This document shows positions 62,696-64,000 of a stretch of DNA of 64,000 bases, piece by piece. This DNA comes from Candidatus Gastranaerophilales bacterium. Its GTDB lineage: Bacteria; Cyanobacteriota; Vampirovibrionia; Gastranaerophilales; Gastranaerophilaceae. The DNA lies in NCBI GenBank assembly GCA_944326425.1, contig CALVDX010000003.1, positions 62,001 through 126,000 on the forward strand. Reading direction: 5' to 3'. The notes under the pieces are model-generated. The model did not search any database. It was not told the origin of the DNA and worked only from the letters and a program-made list of their open reading frames with translations. The position numbers and the translations under genes were made by a program. The stretch's first letter is position 1. Every line of letters starts with the position of its first letter.

Positions 62696-64000
62696 ATATG
62701 CTTGAACAGGTTAATAAAGCTATTTTATTATCAAAGCAGGGAAAAAATGCCGCGGCAGAAAAACTCTATTTTGAATTATTGGAAAAATATCCGGAGGATA
62801 TCCGTATTTTACCGTTTCTCGGCTGGTTTTATATATCAACTTCGCAGTATGAAAAAGCAATAAAAATATTTGAAAAAATAAATATTTCAACACGGGATAT
62901 TAACGTTATAACCGGGCTTGGACTTGCATATTATCATACAAACAGATTTAAAGAGGCGTATAAAAATCTAAAGATAGCTGCTGATGCTAATCCGACGCTG
63001 GATATCCTTGATAAACTTATTACCTGTGCATGCGAAAAAACTAATCATCCAGAAACAGTATTTGGTTATGCACAAAAAATGAGAACTCTCTATCCGGATT
63101 CTCCAAAGACATGGGAATGCTATATTCTTGCTGCTCTGTGCGCAGGTCATTTTGAAGAAGCCGAAACTTACTGCGCGGAGTTACTAAGCATTCACCACGA
63201 TGTCCCCGCCATATATTTAAGCGCGGGACTTATCCAGGAGGTTATGTATTCTAATTATAACCTTGCTCTTGAATGTTCTTTAAAAGCGATTAGTCTTTCA
63301 CGCTCTCCTGCGGCTCTATATAATGCAGGTTTAATATATTCAAGATTAAAAAATTACACTGTGGCCGAGAAATATTTGCTTGAAGCATATAACACAAACG
63401 AAAATTCACCCTCCTTAAATACAACGCTTTATCTCTTGTATATGAAGATGAAACAATTTTCAAAAGCGTATTCTTACTTCAAAAAATCAGCTCTAGAACA
63501 CGGTCCAGGGAAAATGCTTAAAAATTTATGGGAAGGAGAGGACTCCATTAACGAAACATTGTATGTATACGGCGATCAAGGGTTTGGAGATATAATTATG
63601 TATTCAAGATATTTATTATGTCTCAGGGATAAGTTTAAAAAAGTAATTTTGGCTCTTCCGCAGGCACTTATTCCCTTATTTACAGAAGTTTTACCAAAAA
63701 ATTTTTATCAAATAGTTTCTCTTAACACTCCTGTAGATTATGATAAATCTGTTTTAATCTCTTTTCTCCCTTATTATTTGAATTTAGATTTTTTTGAAAA
63801 TATTCCATATTCGGAAGGATATATAAAACTTAACCCGGATATTACTAACACGGATTTAATAAAAAACAATAAAAAACTTAAAGCCGGAATTGTCTGGGAA
63901 GCTGCAGGAACTGCTCTTAGAGGTCCTATAGACAGGACTATTAATGTAAAACTTCTTTCCGATATTTTGAACCAGGAAGGTATAGATTTCTATTCTTTAC
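62692..64000 (+). CDS. TPR-glycosyltransferase (GT9/heptosyltransferase-like) fusion, cut by window edge
   Basis: Open from ATG 62692 to the end of the window (436 codons seen). Residues 1-270 are tetratricopeptide-like repeats (AEKLYFELLEKYPEDIRILP; ALECSLKAISLSRSPAALYN). Near residue 290 the sequence VYGDQGFGDIIMYSRYLLCL matches the GEQGLGDTIQFARYLPLL block of TPR-GT9 fusions, and IVWEAAGTALRGPIDRTI near 402 the corresponding donor-site region. The role would be transfer of a sugar, possibly to lipopolysaccharide or a surface protein. No ribosome site is visible, so the start is less certain. Confidence 0.75.
   Translation, partial: MNMLEQVNKAILLSKQGKNAAAEKLYFELLEKYPEDIRILPFLGWFYISTSQYEKAIKIFEKINISTRDINVITGLGLAYYHTNRFKEAYKNLKIAADANPTLDILDKLITCACEKTNHPETVFGYAQKMRTLYPDSPKTWECYILAALCAGHFEEAETYCAELLSIHHDVPAIYLSAGLIQEVMYSNYNLALECSLKAISLSRSPAALYNAGLIYSRLKNYTVAEKYLLEAYNTNENSPSLNTTLYLLYMKMKQFSKAYSYFKKSALEHGPGKMLKNLWEGEDSINETLYVYGDQGFGDIIMYSRYLLCLRDKFKKVILALPQALIPLFTEVLPKNFYQIVSLNTPVDYDKSVLISFLPYYLNLDFFENIPYSEGYIKLNPDITNTDLIKNNKKLKAGIVWEAAGTALRGPIDRTINVKLLSDILNQEGIDFYSL

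Overview
The window looks like the chromosome of a non-photosynthetic relative of Cyanobacteria (Melainabacteria/Vampirovibrionia, probably the gut order Gastranaerophilales). This placement is an inference. It rests on AT-rich DNA, an outer-membrane lipid A/Kdo pathway (lpxA, waaA), a flagellar cluster, a cyanobacterial-type YvcK with two N-terminal membrane segments, a Ski2-like helicase, and many short Gly/Ala-rich membrane proteins I recognise only from that lineage. Most genes are on the minus strand. The code is standard: prfB keeps its programmed frameshift at an in-frame TGA.

Layout. 1-1 kb: riboflavin genes ribB (cut by the window edge) and ribE. 1.2-3.6 kb: flagellar operon (fliJ, fliK-like, flgE/F/G-like). 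3.6-4.7 kb: lineage-specific protein. 4.8-8.1 kb: rlmD-mnmG. 8.1-11 kb: exported protein, pncC, a helical-repeat protein and a membrane protein. 11-17 kb: panC-panB, yvcK, pxpA, prfB, a PrsA/SurA-type foldase. 17-24.8 kb: mfd, a small duplicated-domain protein, murA, waaA, pepA. 24.9-26 kb: two lineage-specific proteins. 26-33 kb: lepA, then the ribosomal/RNA polymerase block infA-rpmJ-rpsM-rpsK-rpsD-rpoA-rplQ-truA-rplM-rpsI. 33-36 kb: surE, prs, a lineage-specific protein. 36-41.2 kb: a very large HD-domain/repeat protein split by one in-frame stop, preceded by an element with 31-bp inverted repeats. 41-47.5 kb: Ski2-like helicase, a diverged AICAR-transformylase homologue, PBP1A and two small genes. 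47.6-50 kb: a broken Cys-rich exported ORF, tRNA-Lys, folP-lpxA. 50-56 kb: lineage-specific proteins, tRNA-Pro, eno, leuC and a 77-bp pentanucleotide repeat between divergent genes. 56-59 kb: rpsE-rpmD-rplO-secY, separated by about 23 kb from the rest of the usual spc/alpha operon. 59-64 kb: a degenerate zinc-ribbon/NTPase/helical-repeat giant, and a TPR-glycosyltransferase cut by the right edge.

Most genes are core metabolism and translation. The unexpected signals are regulatory. (1) A two-half-site motif of the type TGTAAATTTTTGTAAA recurs 35-85 bp upstream of predicted starts of almost all the lineage-specific genes, suggesting one regulon. (2) Four unlinked genes without a Shine-Dalgarno sequence have TATAAT exactly 6 nt before ATG, the geometry of leaderless transcripts. 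(3) The gene at 54418 sits behind an array of overlapping TATAAT boxes, a hairpin that can hide its ribosome site and a six-codon leader ORF. (4) The 31-bp inverted repeats at 40.8-41.2 kb could be a non-autonomous element or an invertible segment.
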